64,000 nt of DNA, from the NCBI RefSeq assembly GCF_047425865.1, contig NZ_CP179735.1. One strand, 5' to 3'. Shown here piece by piece: positions 43,584 through 51,629 of the stretch. The notes under the pieces were generated by a model, which was not told the DNA's origin, made no database searches, and saw nothing but the letters and a program-made list of their open reading frames with translations. The translations under genes and the position numbers were made by a program. The DNA is from Macrococcoides equi (GTDB lineage Bacteria > Bacillota > Bacilli > Staphylococcales > Staphylococcaceae). How positions within the stretch are numbered: the stretch's first letter is position 1; every line of letters begins with the position of its first letter.

Positions 43584-44177
43584 ATGAAAAAATTATTAAT
43601 ACCTATTATTGGATTAGTTGTTTTATTGTTAATTATTGGTAGTATGTTGATCGGTCCATACAATAAATTAGTTGGGCTGGATTCAGACGTAGAAAATGCT
43701 CAGGCAAAGATCGATACGCAATTACAACGTCGTTTAGATTTAATTCCAAACTTAGTTGAAACAGTTAAAGGTTATGCAAAGCATGAAGAAAAAGTATTTA
43801 AAGATGTATCAGATGCTCGTGCAAAATTAGCAGGTGCTGCTAAAGGTGACTCAATGGAAGCGAAGGCGAATGCCAATGCTGAATTAAACTCTGCATTAAG
43901 TCGTTTAATTGCGATTCAGGAAAACTATCCTGAGTTAAAAGCCGACGCACAGTTTACTGGTTTAAGAGATGAATTAGCCGGTACTGAGAACCGTATCGCT
44001 GTAGCACGTAATGATTATAATGATGTTGTTACAGTATATAATAAAGCAGTTAGAAGTTTCCCAGCAGTCTTATATGCTAGAATTTTAAATTTTGATGCGA
44101 AAGAATTCTTTAAAGCCGATGAAGCTGCAAATAAAGCACCAAGTATTGATTTCAATTCTGATAAGGAAACTAAATAA
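43584..44177 (+). CDS. LemA family protein
   Basis: A 197-residue protein with an N-terminal membrane segment (about 4-23) and a helical LemA domain with the signatures NAQAKIDTQLQRRLDLIPNLVETVKGYA and LSRLIAIQENYPELKAD. LemA proteins are anchored with the helical domain usually outside the membrane; the function is not settled. The stop codon shares one base with the next start (TAATG), so the LemA and TPM genes form a coupled pair, as they do in many bacteria. Confidence 0.9.
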   Translation: MKKLLIPIIGLVVLLLIIGSMLIGPYNKLVGLDSDVENAQAKIDTQLQRRLDLIPNLVETVKGYAKHEEKVFKDVSDARAKLAGAAKGDSMEAKANANAELNSALSRLIAIQENYPELKADAQFTGLRDELAGTENRIAVARNDYNDVVTVYNKAVRSFPAVLYARILNFDAKEFFKADEAANKAPSIDFNSDKETK

Positions 44178-45037
44178 TGCATAAGAAAAAGTTCGCGATT
44201 TTTATCGCGCTCTTTTTAATCTTCTTTATTACTTTACCGGTTAGTGCAGCTGAACCGTTGCCAAAACTGACACAACCTCGATTTGTGCAGGATCATCTCG
44301 GTATTTTCAAGCAAAATGAAAAAGATTTTATTAATCAACGTGGTGAAACCTTGCAAAAAGGAACAACCGCAGAAATCTTAGTCATGACCATGCCGACGAT
44401 TGGGCAGGAAGTAAAGGGAGATTATGCACTCCGCGCTGCTCGTGAGTATGGTGTCGGAGACAAGGAAAAAGATAATGGTATTGTAATATTATTAAATCTT
44501 GATAATGGTAATGAATTTCAGAACAGAGGAATTAATGTTCAGGTCGGATACGGACTGGAAGGTGTCTTAAATGATGCGAAGGTCGGTGCATTAATTGATA
44601 AATATGCACTTCCTGATGTTAAGAAAGCTGTTGCACTAGATCCTAAAGGTAAAAGTGAGGAAAGTAAGGCACTTTATGCACAAGGGATTGGTAAATTATA
44701 TAATGCAATTTTTGATGAAGTAAGTAAGAGTTATGGTTTTGATGGTGAGAAATACACGAGAGATACTCCGATGGCTGACGATAGTTCAGATGGTATCAGT
44801 GTATTTGAGATTATCATCGGTATATTTTTACTATACTTAATCCTCTCTATATTTATGGGAGGTGGCCGAGGTGGCGGTGGTGGACGCAGACGTTCATCAG
44901 GCCCAGTCATCTTCTTCCCGACCGGCGGCGGATTCGGTGGTGGATTCTCTTCAGGAGGATTCGGCGATGGCGGCGGATTCGGTGGTAGTTTTGGTGGAGG
45001 AGGCTTTGGCGGTGGCGGTGCTGACCGAGGTTTCTAA
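44177..45037 (+). CDS. TPM domain-containing protein
   Basis: A 286-residue secreted or membrane protein. A signal peptide (1 to about 25, cleavage near SAA) is followed by a TPM domain (about 35-185: VQDHLGIF, EILVMTMPTIG, YGVGDKEKDNGIVILLNL, QVGYGLEGVL), a membrane segment (ISVFEIIIGIFLLYLILSIF) and a Gly/Phe/Ser-rich tail of about 50 residues. TPM domains have been linked to phosphatase activity and photosystem repair in plants, but the bacterial role is unclear. It is coupled to the LemA gene upstream. Confidence 0.9.
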   Translation: MHKKKFAIFIALFLIFFITLPVSAAEPLPKLTQPRFVQDHLGIFKQNEKDFINQRGETLQKGTTAEILVMTMPTIGQEVKGDYALRAAREYGVGDKEKDNGIVILLNLDNGNEFQNRGINVQVGYGLEGVLNDAKVGALIDKYALPDVKKAVALDPKGKSEESKALYAQGIGKLYNAIFDEVSKSYGFDGEKYTRDTPMADDSSDGISVFEIIIGIFLLYLILSIFMGGGRGGGGGRRRSSGPVIFFPTGGGFGGGFSSGGFGDGGGFGGSFGGGGFGGGGADRGF

Positions 45038-45043
45038 TCAACA

Positions 45044-45077
45044 CAAAAAGACTAGTCAAACGACTAGTCTTTTTTTA
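45044..45077. terminator. Bidirectional intrinsic terminator
   Basis: AAAAAGACTAGTC pairs with GACTAGTCTTTTT around AAAC, with further T. It separates the convergent TPM and htrA genes. Confidence 0.92.
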
Positions 45078-45080
45078 ATC

Positions 45081-46331
45081 TTATTTTTCATCTGTACTTC
45101 TTAGCGTTAGTGATACTTCTTTATCAGCACCATCGCGAATAATTTTAAAGGTTACTATATCGCCAGCTTTATTGTTTTTATAGATATAGTTACGTACATC
45201 ACCATCAGACTGAACATCATGTCCTTCTATTTGAATGATGACATCTCCCTCTTTAAAGACTTTTCCTGCAACTTCATCAGCACTCGCAACAAGAGCACCA
45301 TGATCTGCTTTAACCTTCATTTCATCAAGATAATTTGGAGGTACGGCATCGATACTTACTAAAGCTAAGCCCATAAATGGTCGTACTACTTTACCATCTT
45401 TCACTAACTTTTCAATCAATACCTTTGTATCATTAGAAGGTATCGAAAAGCCAAGTCCCTCTACTTTATCCGCAGCAATTTTAAGTGTATTGATTCCGAT
45501 CAACTGGCCTTGATTGTTGATCAATGCGCCACCTGAATTACCTGGATTGATTGCAGCATCTGTTTGGATGGCCTTAACAGATGATTCGCCAGCTGAAGTT
45601 TCAACTTGCATTGTTCTTTCCTTGGCACTGACAATACCTTCAGTGACACTACCAGATAGTTCAAGGCCTAACGGGTTACCGATTGCATAAACAGTATCAC
45701 CGACTCTTATTTTTGATGAATCAGCGAAAGCTATTGGTTTTATATTGTAGTTCCCGCTAATTTTAAGGACCGCAATATCAGTGAGAGCATCTTTACCGAT
45801 AAGCGTCCCATCTACCGTTTTACCATTTGAAAGTCGTACTTTTAAATCCTTTGCACCTTCAACGACGTGATTATTTGTTACGATAAAAGCTTCGTTATCA
45901 GTTACCTGATATATCACTCCTGAACCTGTACCAGCTGGTGTTTCTTCACTGCTGCTATTGCCTCTTAATATATCAAAGATACTGCTATTCGCTTGTTGCA
46001 TATTGATGACACCAACGACAGCAGGTGAAACACTTTCAAGCATGTCTGCGAGTTTGACATTGTTGCCACTTGTCTTCTGATCAACCTGAATCGGTGTTGC
46101 CACTTGTCCGTTATTATGAGAATCAAATATATCAGGAATGTGTGTCGCACCGATTGTAAGTCCTGATCCAAGGGCCGCAGCAAGCAATAACTTCAGAAAT
46201 CCTGTTTTATCTTTATTATTGTGGTTATGTACTGAAGTGTATCTTTCATTTTCATCTATGGGTTGAGTATATGTAGTTTGTGTTTGTATAGCTTGTCCAT
46301 AATCTTTTTTGTCATGTTCAAAATTATCCAT
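45081..46331 (-). CDS. htrA: HtrA-like serine protease with PDZ domain
   Basis: A 416-residue trypsin-fold protease. A cytoplasmic tail precedes one membrane segment (about 46-63). The catalytic triad is His155 (TNNHVVEG), Asp185 (ALTDIAVLK) and Ser266 (GNSGGAL). One PDZ domain occupies about 310-405. It acts on misfolded proteins at the outer face of the membrane. In Bacillus, related proteins answer to CssRS; no such site was identified here. TGGAGGAA precedes the ATG. It is divergent from the acyltransferase gene. Confidence 0.94.
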   Translation of the reverse strand: MDNFEHDKKDYGQAIQTQTTYTQPIDENERYTSVHNHNNKDKTGFLKLLLAAALGSGLTIGATHIPDIFDSHNNGQVATPIQVDQKTSGNNVKLADMLESVSPAVVGVINMQQANSSIFDILRGNSSSEETPAGTGSGVIYQVTDNEAFIVTNNHVVEGAKDLKVRLSNGKTVDGTLIGKDALTDIAVLKISGNYNIKPIAFADSSKIRVGDTVYAIGNPLGLELSGSVTEGIVSAKERTMQVETSAGESSVKAIQTDAAINPGNSGGALINNQGQLIGINTLKIAADKVEGLGFSIPSNDTKVLIEKLVKDGKVVRPFMGLALVSIDAVPPNYLDEMKVKADHGALVASADEVAGKVFKEGDVIIQIEGHDVQSDGDVRNYIYKNNKAGDIVTFKIIRDGADKEVSLTLRSTDEK

Positions 46332-46503
46332 ATGATTCCTCCAAAATATATATTCAGATAATTAAAAAGATATCATTAAATGACTACTTTTTCACACTTA
46401 AACCCTTGAGTTCACGAAATAGACAAAATGAATATTTATTATCTGTCGAAAATAATTTATGATAAAATAAATTAAAAATCAGTTTCGTTAAGGAGTTAAC
46501 ATT

Positions 46504-47112
46504 ATGTATAAGTTTCTAGCAACTTTAATCTATTTGATTACAAATATCTTATTGCGTAAAGTGAAAGTCATTAACAAAGAAAATGTACCTGCACAGGAAG
46601 CTTTTATCGTAACTTGTAATCACCGTAGTATGGTTGAAATTATTATTCTTGCAATGGCATTATATCCAAGAGAAGTGCACTATATGGCAAAACAGGAATT
46701 ATTTAAAGGGAAATTGCTGGATAAGTTTTTCAGATCATGTAATGCTTTTCCGGTAAATCGAGATAATCCTGGGCCATCGACCTTAAAAATACCTGTAAAA
46801 TTAATAAAAGAAGGAAAGATTGTAGGTATCTTTCCAAGTGGTCGAAGAGTAGATAATGCACCGATGAAAAAAGGAGCAGCAACAATTGCAGTAATGAGTA
46901 AAGCGAAGATCTTACCCGCAGCATATGATGGGCCAATTCATTTCAGAGATATTTTCCTTAAGAAAAATAAATGCTATATTATTTTCGGCGAGCCAATTGA
47001 CAGCACAGAATTTACAGCACAATATAAAAAGAATGAAGCGATCGAAGCAATAACTCACACGCTAGAAGAAAAAACTAATGCACTGATAATGAAAATAAAA
47101 AACGAAGCGTAG
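46504..47112 (+). CDS. PlsC-like acyltransferase with altered motifs
   Basis: A 202-residue protein of the 1-acyl-glycerol-3-phosphate acyltransferase fold with an N-terminal membrane segment (about 4-18). The catalytic HX4D motif reads H40-R-S-M-V-E45, with glutamate in place of aspartate, and the substrate motif, normally FPEGTRS, reads F110-P-S-G-R-R115. Fold and motif order match PlsC, but both deviations mean that lysophosphatidic acid acylation cannot be assumed. The frame ends inside a hairpin terminator shared with the next, convergent gene. Confidence 0.82.
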   Translation: MYKFLATLIYLITNILLRKVKVINKENVPAQEAFIVTCNHRSMVEIIILAMALYPREVHYMAKQELFKGKLLDKFFRSCNAFPVNRDNPGPSTLKIPVKLIKEGKIVGIFPSGRRVDNAPMKKGAATIAVMSKAKILPAAYDGPIHFRDIFLKKNKCYIIFGEPIDSTEFTAQYKKNEAIEAITHTLEEKTNALIMKIKNEA

Positions 47113-47132
47113 ATACTACGCTTCGTTTTTTA
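47098..47132. terminator. Bidirectional terminator that encodes both protein ends
   Basis: AAAACGAAGCGTA pairs with TACGCTTCGTTTT around GATAC. The stop codon of the acyltransferase gene (47110-47112) and that of the small minus-strand gene (47116-47118) both lie within it, and each arm encodes the sequence K-N-E-A on its own strand. Confidence 0.92.
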
Positions 47133-47343
47133 GAGTCTTGTATAAATACGTTTCTTTATCCTCGGGATAAATAAATTCAAGTTTAATAATTTGAGATTTG
47201 TTTGTTTTGTCGGCAATAGACTCTGTATTTTCCTTCACTTTATTGATGTAAGTCGTTTTCTCAACTTCATTTTGAATTAATTTATATTCTGTTTGCTCAT
47301 CAGATGTGTAAGGATAAGACGTTTTCAGTACGATGATACTCAT
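47116..47343 (-). CDS. Small hypothetical protein
   Basis: A 75-residue polar protein with no signal or membrane segment, rich in Lys, Glu and Thr, with a predicted beta-helix-beta pattern (IIVLKTSYPY near the start, IIKLEFIYPED near 50). I do not recognise the family. A GGGTGAAG ribosome site lies upstream of the ATG, which supports it being real. It shares its terminator with the acyltransferase gene. The 228 bases upstream (to 47571) are AT-rich with no other evident signal. Confidence 0.6.
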   Translation of the reverse strand: MSIIVLKTSYPYTSDEQTEYKLIQNEVEKTTYINKVKENTESIADKTNKSQIIKLEFIYPEDKETYLYKTLKNEA

Positions 47344-47571
47344 AAGTCTTCACCCACTTCCAATTATAATTTTTACTTATATTTATCTTTCCCGTATTTT
47401 GAATACATAAACTAGATATTAAGAATAATTTAATCTTAAAGTTCAATTTATTCTCATAAAATTAAATGTGTTTTGGTATTCCAAAAGAAGTAGCAGATAA
47501 AAATAAAAATCAATATATTAAATATTCTGAATTTATAGTATAATTTATTAAAAGTCAGATGGGGGTGCATC

Positions 47572-47988
47572 ATGAAGATACATAAAGATAAAGAAGATTC
47601 CGTAAAAGATTTCATCGATGGAATAGAAGAAGATAAAAGAAGAAAAGACTGTTTAAAACTTCTAAGTATCTTTGAAGAAACATCGGGATATATCGGTAAA
47701 ATGTGGGGACCGAATATAGTAGGGTTTGGAAAATATCATTATAAACTCGATAATCAAATAGAAGGAGATGCACCACTCATTGCATTCGGTGTGAAAAAGG
47801 GTAAAATCAGTTTATATTTCGCACCAGATAATCGTAATCGAGATCGATACCTGAAAGATTTAGGGAAGCATACGCTAGGCAAGACATGTGTGTATGTGAG
47901 TGATATTGATGAAATTGATATTAATATTTTAAAACAACTGATTGTGGATTCAATGAAATACTTGTTAAATCAATATGAGAAGGCATAA
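47572..47988 (+). CDS. DUF1801 domain-containing protein
   Basis: A 138-residue cytosolic protein of the DUF1801/YdhG family. The characteristic segment KMWGPNIVGFGKYHYKL (about 43-59) is followed by IAFGVKKGKISLYF and a C-terminal helix. The fold resembles an iron-sulfur-carrier or frataxin-like sandwich in related proteins, but the function is unknown. GGGGGT precedes the ATG. It is convergent with a small gene with which it shares a terminator. Confidence 0.83.
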   Translation: MKIHKDKEDSVKDFIDGIEEDKRRKDCLKLLSIFEETSGYIGKMWGPNIVGFGKYHYKLDNQIEGDAPLIAFGVKKGKISLYFAPDNRNRDRYLKDLGKHTLGKTCVYVSDIDEIDINILKQLIVDSMKYLLNQYEKA

Positions 47989-48030
47989 AAAAATAATGAA
48001 ACAAGTTATGCACTTGTTTCATTATTTTTT
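47986..48030. terminator. Bidirectional intrinsic terminator
   Basis: AAAAATAATGAAACAAG pairs with CTTGTTTCATTATTTTT around TTATGCA. The left arm contains the end of the DUF1801 transcript; the minus-strand small gene ends within the hairpin. Confidence 0.9.
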
Positions 48031-48212
48031 ATTTCATTTGGAAATAAGCTATGTTCCAGATTGCTAAGCTTTGTATAAGTTTCATCATCTAAAGTGTCGA
48101 TTTTCTGTTCATCTGTAAACAGTGATTCAATTAATTCGATATCAATATCTGTTGCAGTAGATATTTGATAAGCAGTTAATCTACCTTTAAATAAAAATGG
48201 AAGACCTCTCAT
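48006..48212 (-). CDS. Small hypothetical protein, possible helix-turn-helix
   Basis: A 68-residue protein. Residues 12-40 (LTAYQISTATDIDIELIESL) have the spacing of a helix-turn-helix, with basic residues before it (FKGR). The rest is acidic. I do not recognise the family. The ribosome site is the GGGTGA before the ATG. Its stop codon lies in the loop of the shared terminator, similar to the small gene at 47116. Real but uncertain. Confidence 0.5.
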   Translation of the reverse strand: MRGLPFLFKGRLTAYQISTATDIDIELIESLFTDEQKIDTLDDETYTKLSNLEHSLFPNEIKNNETSA

Positions 48213-48421
48213 TCAATCACCCTTAAATTTTTTATTGCTCTATTATATCTAAAATGAGACATAAATTAAAGACTTTTTTTAGACTACAATATATTATCGC
48301 ATATAAGACTTAAGATGTACACAAAATATATTCATATCACATGAAATGCTTATTGAAATGGTAGCATATTAATAATAAAATAAGGTGCATTGAAAAATAA
48401 TATATCATAGGAGGTAAGAAG

Positions 48422-49912
48422 ATGTATTCTTTCTTACAAAGATTAGGTAGAAGTTTAATGTTACCAGTCGCTGTACTACCTGCAGCAGCCTTGTTACTTG
48501 GAATAGGCTATTGGATTGATCCCAAAGGTTGGGGTGCAAATAATCAAATAGCCGCATTCTTAATTACTGGTGGTCAAGGTATTTTAGATAATTTAGGGTT
48601 CTTATTTGCGATTGGTGTTGCTTTAGGAATGGCAAAATCGAGAGATGGTGCTGTAGCACTTGCAGCAGTAGTTGGCTATTTAATTACAATGAAAGTATTA
48701 GATCCAAAATCCGTTGCGAACTTAATGCATGTGGCTACGAATGAAGTGCCTAAAGGTTTTGACAAAATAAACAATGTATTTATTGGTATTACCATAGGTT
48801 TAATAGCTGCCTGGACATATAACAAGTTTCATAAGACTGAGTTACCTAGTGCATTTGCATTTTTCAGTGGCAGAAGACTTGTTCCAATCATGGTTTCAAT
48901 TTTCACGCTTATTTTAACTTTAGTTTTACTCTTTGTATGGCCAGTACTTTTTGGAGGACTAGTTTCATTTGGTAAATGGATGGTAGGATTAGGTGCAGTT
49001 GGTGCCGGTTTATTTGGTTTCTTTAATAGATTGTTAATTCCAACGGGATTACATCATGCGCTAAACGCTGTATTCTGGTTTGACGTTGCAGGTATCAATG
49101 ATATTGGAAAATTCCAAAGTAAAGACGCTGTAAAAGGTGTAACTGGAATGTATCAAGCAGGATTCTTCCCGGTAATGATGTTTGGTATACCAGGTGCGGC
49201 ACTTGCCATGTATCATTCTGCGAAAACTGCTCGTAAAAAAGCTGTGGCAGGTATTTTTATGGCTGGTGCAGTGACTGCATTTGTTACAGGTGTTACTGAA
49301 CCGGTAGAATTCTTATTCTTATTTATTGCTCCTGTTTTATATGTAGTTCATGCTATTTTAACGGGTTTATCTTTATTTATCGCTGCAACCTTCCATTGGA
49401 CTGCTGGCTTTGGTTTTAGTGCTGGAGCTATCGACATGTTTTTATCTTTCAAAAATCCTAACGCCAACCAGCCATATATGTTATTAGTGTTAGGTGTTAT
49501 TTACTTTATTCTGTATTATGTAATCTTTAGAGCAGTCATCAAGTGGATGGATATTAAAACGCCTGGTCGTGAGTCTGAAGAGGAGATTGCACGCATGGCT
49601 GCAGAACAAAATCGCAATGATTTAATTGAAAATAATGAGACTGAAGTTGTGACACAAACACGTCCTGGTAAATATGATCAGTTAGCACAGTCGGTAATTG
49701 CTGGTGTAGGTGGTAAAGAGAATATCGAAACAGTAACAAACTGTGCGACACGTCTTCGTTTTGAACTTAAAAGTAATGCTGTTGTAGATGAAGCGATGAT
49801 TAAACGTGCTGGTGCAACTGGTGTTATGAAGGTTGGTCGTAAAAATGCTCAAGTAATCATCGGCACGCATGTTCAGCAGGTTGCTGATGTTGTTGATGAA
49901 TACTTAAAATAG
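48422..49912 (+). CDS. nagE: PTS transporter subunit IIBC, N-acetylglucosamine type
   Basis: A 496-residue phosphotransferase permease. The EIIC domain (1 to about 380) has around ten membrane segments and the substrate-site motifs PTGLHHALN and GVTEPVEF. A linker leads to the EIIB domain (about 415-496), with phosphorylated Cys441 in TNCATRLR. There is no EIIA domain, so a shared EIIA is needed. The sequence resembles NagE/NagP more than PtsG, but glucose or related sugars are possible. AGGAGG precedes the ATG. It is a single-gene unit with its own terminator. Confidence 0.88.
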   Translation: MYSFLQRLGRSLMLPVAVLPAAALLLGIGYWIDPKGWGANNQIAAFLITGGQGILDNLGFLFAIGVALGMAKSRDGAVALAAVVGYLITMKVLDPKSVANLMHVATNEVPKGFDKINNVFIGITIGLIAAWTYNKFHKTELPSAFAFFSGRRLVPIMVSIFTLILTLVLLFVWPVLFGGLVSFGKWMVGLGAVGAGLFGFFNRLLIPTGLHHALNAVFWFDVAGINDIGKFQSKDAVKGVTGMYQAGFFPVMMFGIPGAALAMYHSAKTARKKAVAGIFMAGAVTAFVTGVTEPVEFLFLFIAPVLYVVHAILTGLSLFIAATFHWTAGFGFSAGAIDMFLSFKNPNANQPYMLLVLGVIYFILYYVIFRAVIKWMDIKTPGRESEEEIARMAAEQNRNDLIENNETEVVTQTRPGKYDQLAQSVIAGVGGKENIETVTNCATRLRFELKSNAVVDEAMIKRAGATGVMKVGRKNAQVIIGTHVQQVADVVDEYLK

Positions 49913-49919
49913 CTATTCT

Positions 49920-49950
49920 TAAACAGTCCATTTGGGCTGTTTTTTTTATA
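49920..49950 (+). terminator. Intrinsic terminator after nagE
   Basis: AAACAGTCC pairs with GGGCTGTTT around ATTT, followed by T-rich sequence. Confidence 0.88.
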
Positions 49951-50003
49951 ATAATGCTTTAACGTAATGCCACAATACCATAATACAATTTTTGGATATT
50001 GTA

Positions 50004-50032
50004 TTGTAATGTAAACGATTTCATTTTATAAT
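50004..50032 (+). promoter_or_regulatory. hutH promoter with a perfect cre in the spacer
   Basis: TTGTAA (50004-50009) and TATAAT (50027-50032) are 17 bases apart. TGTAAACGATTTCA at 50010-50023 matches TGWAANCGNTNWCA at all defined positions and fills most of the spacer. CcpA bound there would exclude RNA polymerase, so histidine use should be glucose-repressed. Confidence 0.85.
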
Positions 50033-50074
50033 TATGTTGTCTGAATTATTAGAAAATTAAAAAGGGGTATGGAC

Positions 50075-51589
50075 ATGACATTATTATTAAACGGTGAGTC
50101 GATTACAATTGATGAAATTAGAAAGTTTATTCAGGAAAATGATAAGGTTGAGATATCTCAGGATGCACTCACACGTGTGCGCAAGAGTAGAAAGACAGTT
50201 GAAAAAATTATAGCAGATAAGGAAACAATTTACGGGATTACAACGGGTTTCGGTTTATTTTGTGATGTGTTGATTGATCATGATAAATGTACGGATTTAC
50301 AGTTACATCTTATTCGTTCTCATGCTTGTGGGGTAGGTCAGCCGTTTCAATCGAATGTTTCACTTGTAATGATGGTTTTACGTTTAAATACGATGTTGAA
50401 AGGTCATTCTGGTGTCACAGAGCAACTCGTAGACCAATTAGTATTCTTTATTAATGAACGTATTATTCCAGTTATTCCTGGACAAGGTTCACTGGGTGCT
50501 TCAGGAGATTTAGCGCCTTTATCTCATTTGGCACTTGCACTGATTGGTGAGGGTGAGGTTGAGTACAATGGGAAGATTCAGCATAGTGGTGAAGTACTGA
50601 AAGAACTAGGGAGAGAAAGCATTATTCTGCAGGAAAAAGAAGGACTTGCATTGATTAATGGGACACAAGCAATGACCGCACAAGGTGTCATTAACTATAT
50701 TGAAACAATAGATGTAGCTTATCAGGCAGAATGGATTGCCTCACTTACGCATCAAGCCTTAAATGGTATAACAGATGCATATCATAAAAATGTGCATATC
50801 GTGCGAAATAATAAATGTCAGGAAGATGTTGCAAGCCGAATGCTGGACTGGCTTGAGGGTTCAAAGTTAACGACGAGACAAGGGCAGGTTCGTGTGCAGG
50901 ATGCTTATTCACTGCGTTGTATTCCACAAATACATGGTGCTAGTTTTCAAGTATTCGAATATGTCAAAGAGAAGCTTGAAGCTGAGATGAATGCTGCTAA
51001 TGATAATCCACTTATTTTTGATGATGGAGATGAAACACTTGTGATTTCAGGGGGGAACTTCCACGGTCAGCCTGTAGCATTTGCACTGGACTTCCTTAAA
51101 ATAGGTTTAAGTGAATTGGCAAACGTTTCTGAACGTCGAATTGAACGTCTCGTTAATCCTCAGCTCAATGGAGATTTACCTGCTTTCTTATCGCCACAAC
51201 CTGGTTTACAAAGTGGGGCGATGATTATGCAATATGCCGCTGCAAGTCTAGTGTCTGAAAATAAAACTTTAGCTCATCCTGCAAGTGTAGATTCTATTCC
51301 TTCTAGCGCTAACCAGGAAGATCATGTTTCAATGGGCACGATTGCTTCAAGACATGGTTATCAAATTTTAGAAAATGTGCGTAATGTACTTGCGATAGAA
51401 TGTATTATCGCATTACAGGCAGCAGAAATTAAAGGCATTGAATTATTGTCACCCAATACAAGAAAAAAATACGAAGAATATCGACAAATCGTACCAAGTA
51501 TTTCAGAAGATCGTCAGTTCCATAAGGATATCAAAGTTGTATCAGAGTATCTTAGACGAGAGGCATATGAAGGAGAGTTTACTAAATAA
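50075..51589 (+). CDS. hutH: Histidine ammonia-lyase
   Basis: A 504-residue enzyme converting L-histidine to urocanate and ammonia. The MIO prosthetic group forms from Ala142-Ser143-Gly144 in GSLGASGDLAPL, the same numbering as in well-studied HutH. YGITTGFG near residue 50 and the QDAYSLRCIPQ and PSSANQEDHVSMG motifs also fit. The ATG at 50075 is preferred because AAGGGG lies seven bases upstream; the ATG at 50069 directly abuts that site. No hutU, hutI or hutG neighbours are in this window, so it stands alone. A cre lies in its promoter. Confidence 0.95.
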   Translation: MTLLLNGESITIDEIRKFIQENDKVEISQDALTRVRKSRKTVEKIIADKETIYGITTGFGLFCDVLIDHDKCTDLQLHLIRSHACGVGQPFQSNVSLVMMVLRLNTMLKGHSGVTEQLVDQLVFFINERIIPVIPGQGSLGASGDLAPLSHLALALIGEGEVEYNGKIQHSGEVLKELGRESIILQEKEGLALINGTQAMTAQGVINYIETIDVAYQAEWIASLTHQALNGITDAYHKNVHIVRNNKCQEDVASRMLDWLEGSKLTTRQGQVRVQDAYSLRCIPQIHGASFQVFEYVKEKLEAEMNAANDNPLIFDDGDETLVISGGNFHGQPVAFALDFLKIGLSELANVSERRIERLVNPQLNGDLPAFLSPQPGLQSGAMIMQYAAASLVSENKTLAHPASVDSIPSSANQEDHVSMGTIASRHGYQILENVRNVLAIECIIALQAAEIKGIELLSPNTRKKYEEYRQIVPSISEDRQFHKDIKVVSEYLRREAYEGEFTK

Positions 51590-51592
51590 CAT

Positions 51593-51627
51593 GAAAAAAG
51601 CCACTCATCATCAGAGTGGCTTTTTAA
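51593..51627. terminator. Bidirectional intrinsic terminator
   Basis: AAAAAGCCACTC pairs with GAGTGGCTTTTT around ATCATCA. It separates convergent hutH and gltT. Confidence 0.92.
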
Positions 51628-51629
51628 TA

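Noticed and set aside
44862..45104. An 80-codon frame overlapping the end of the TPM gene
   Set aside because: It is a reading-frame shadow of the Gly-rich tail and crosses the shared terminator.
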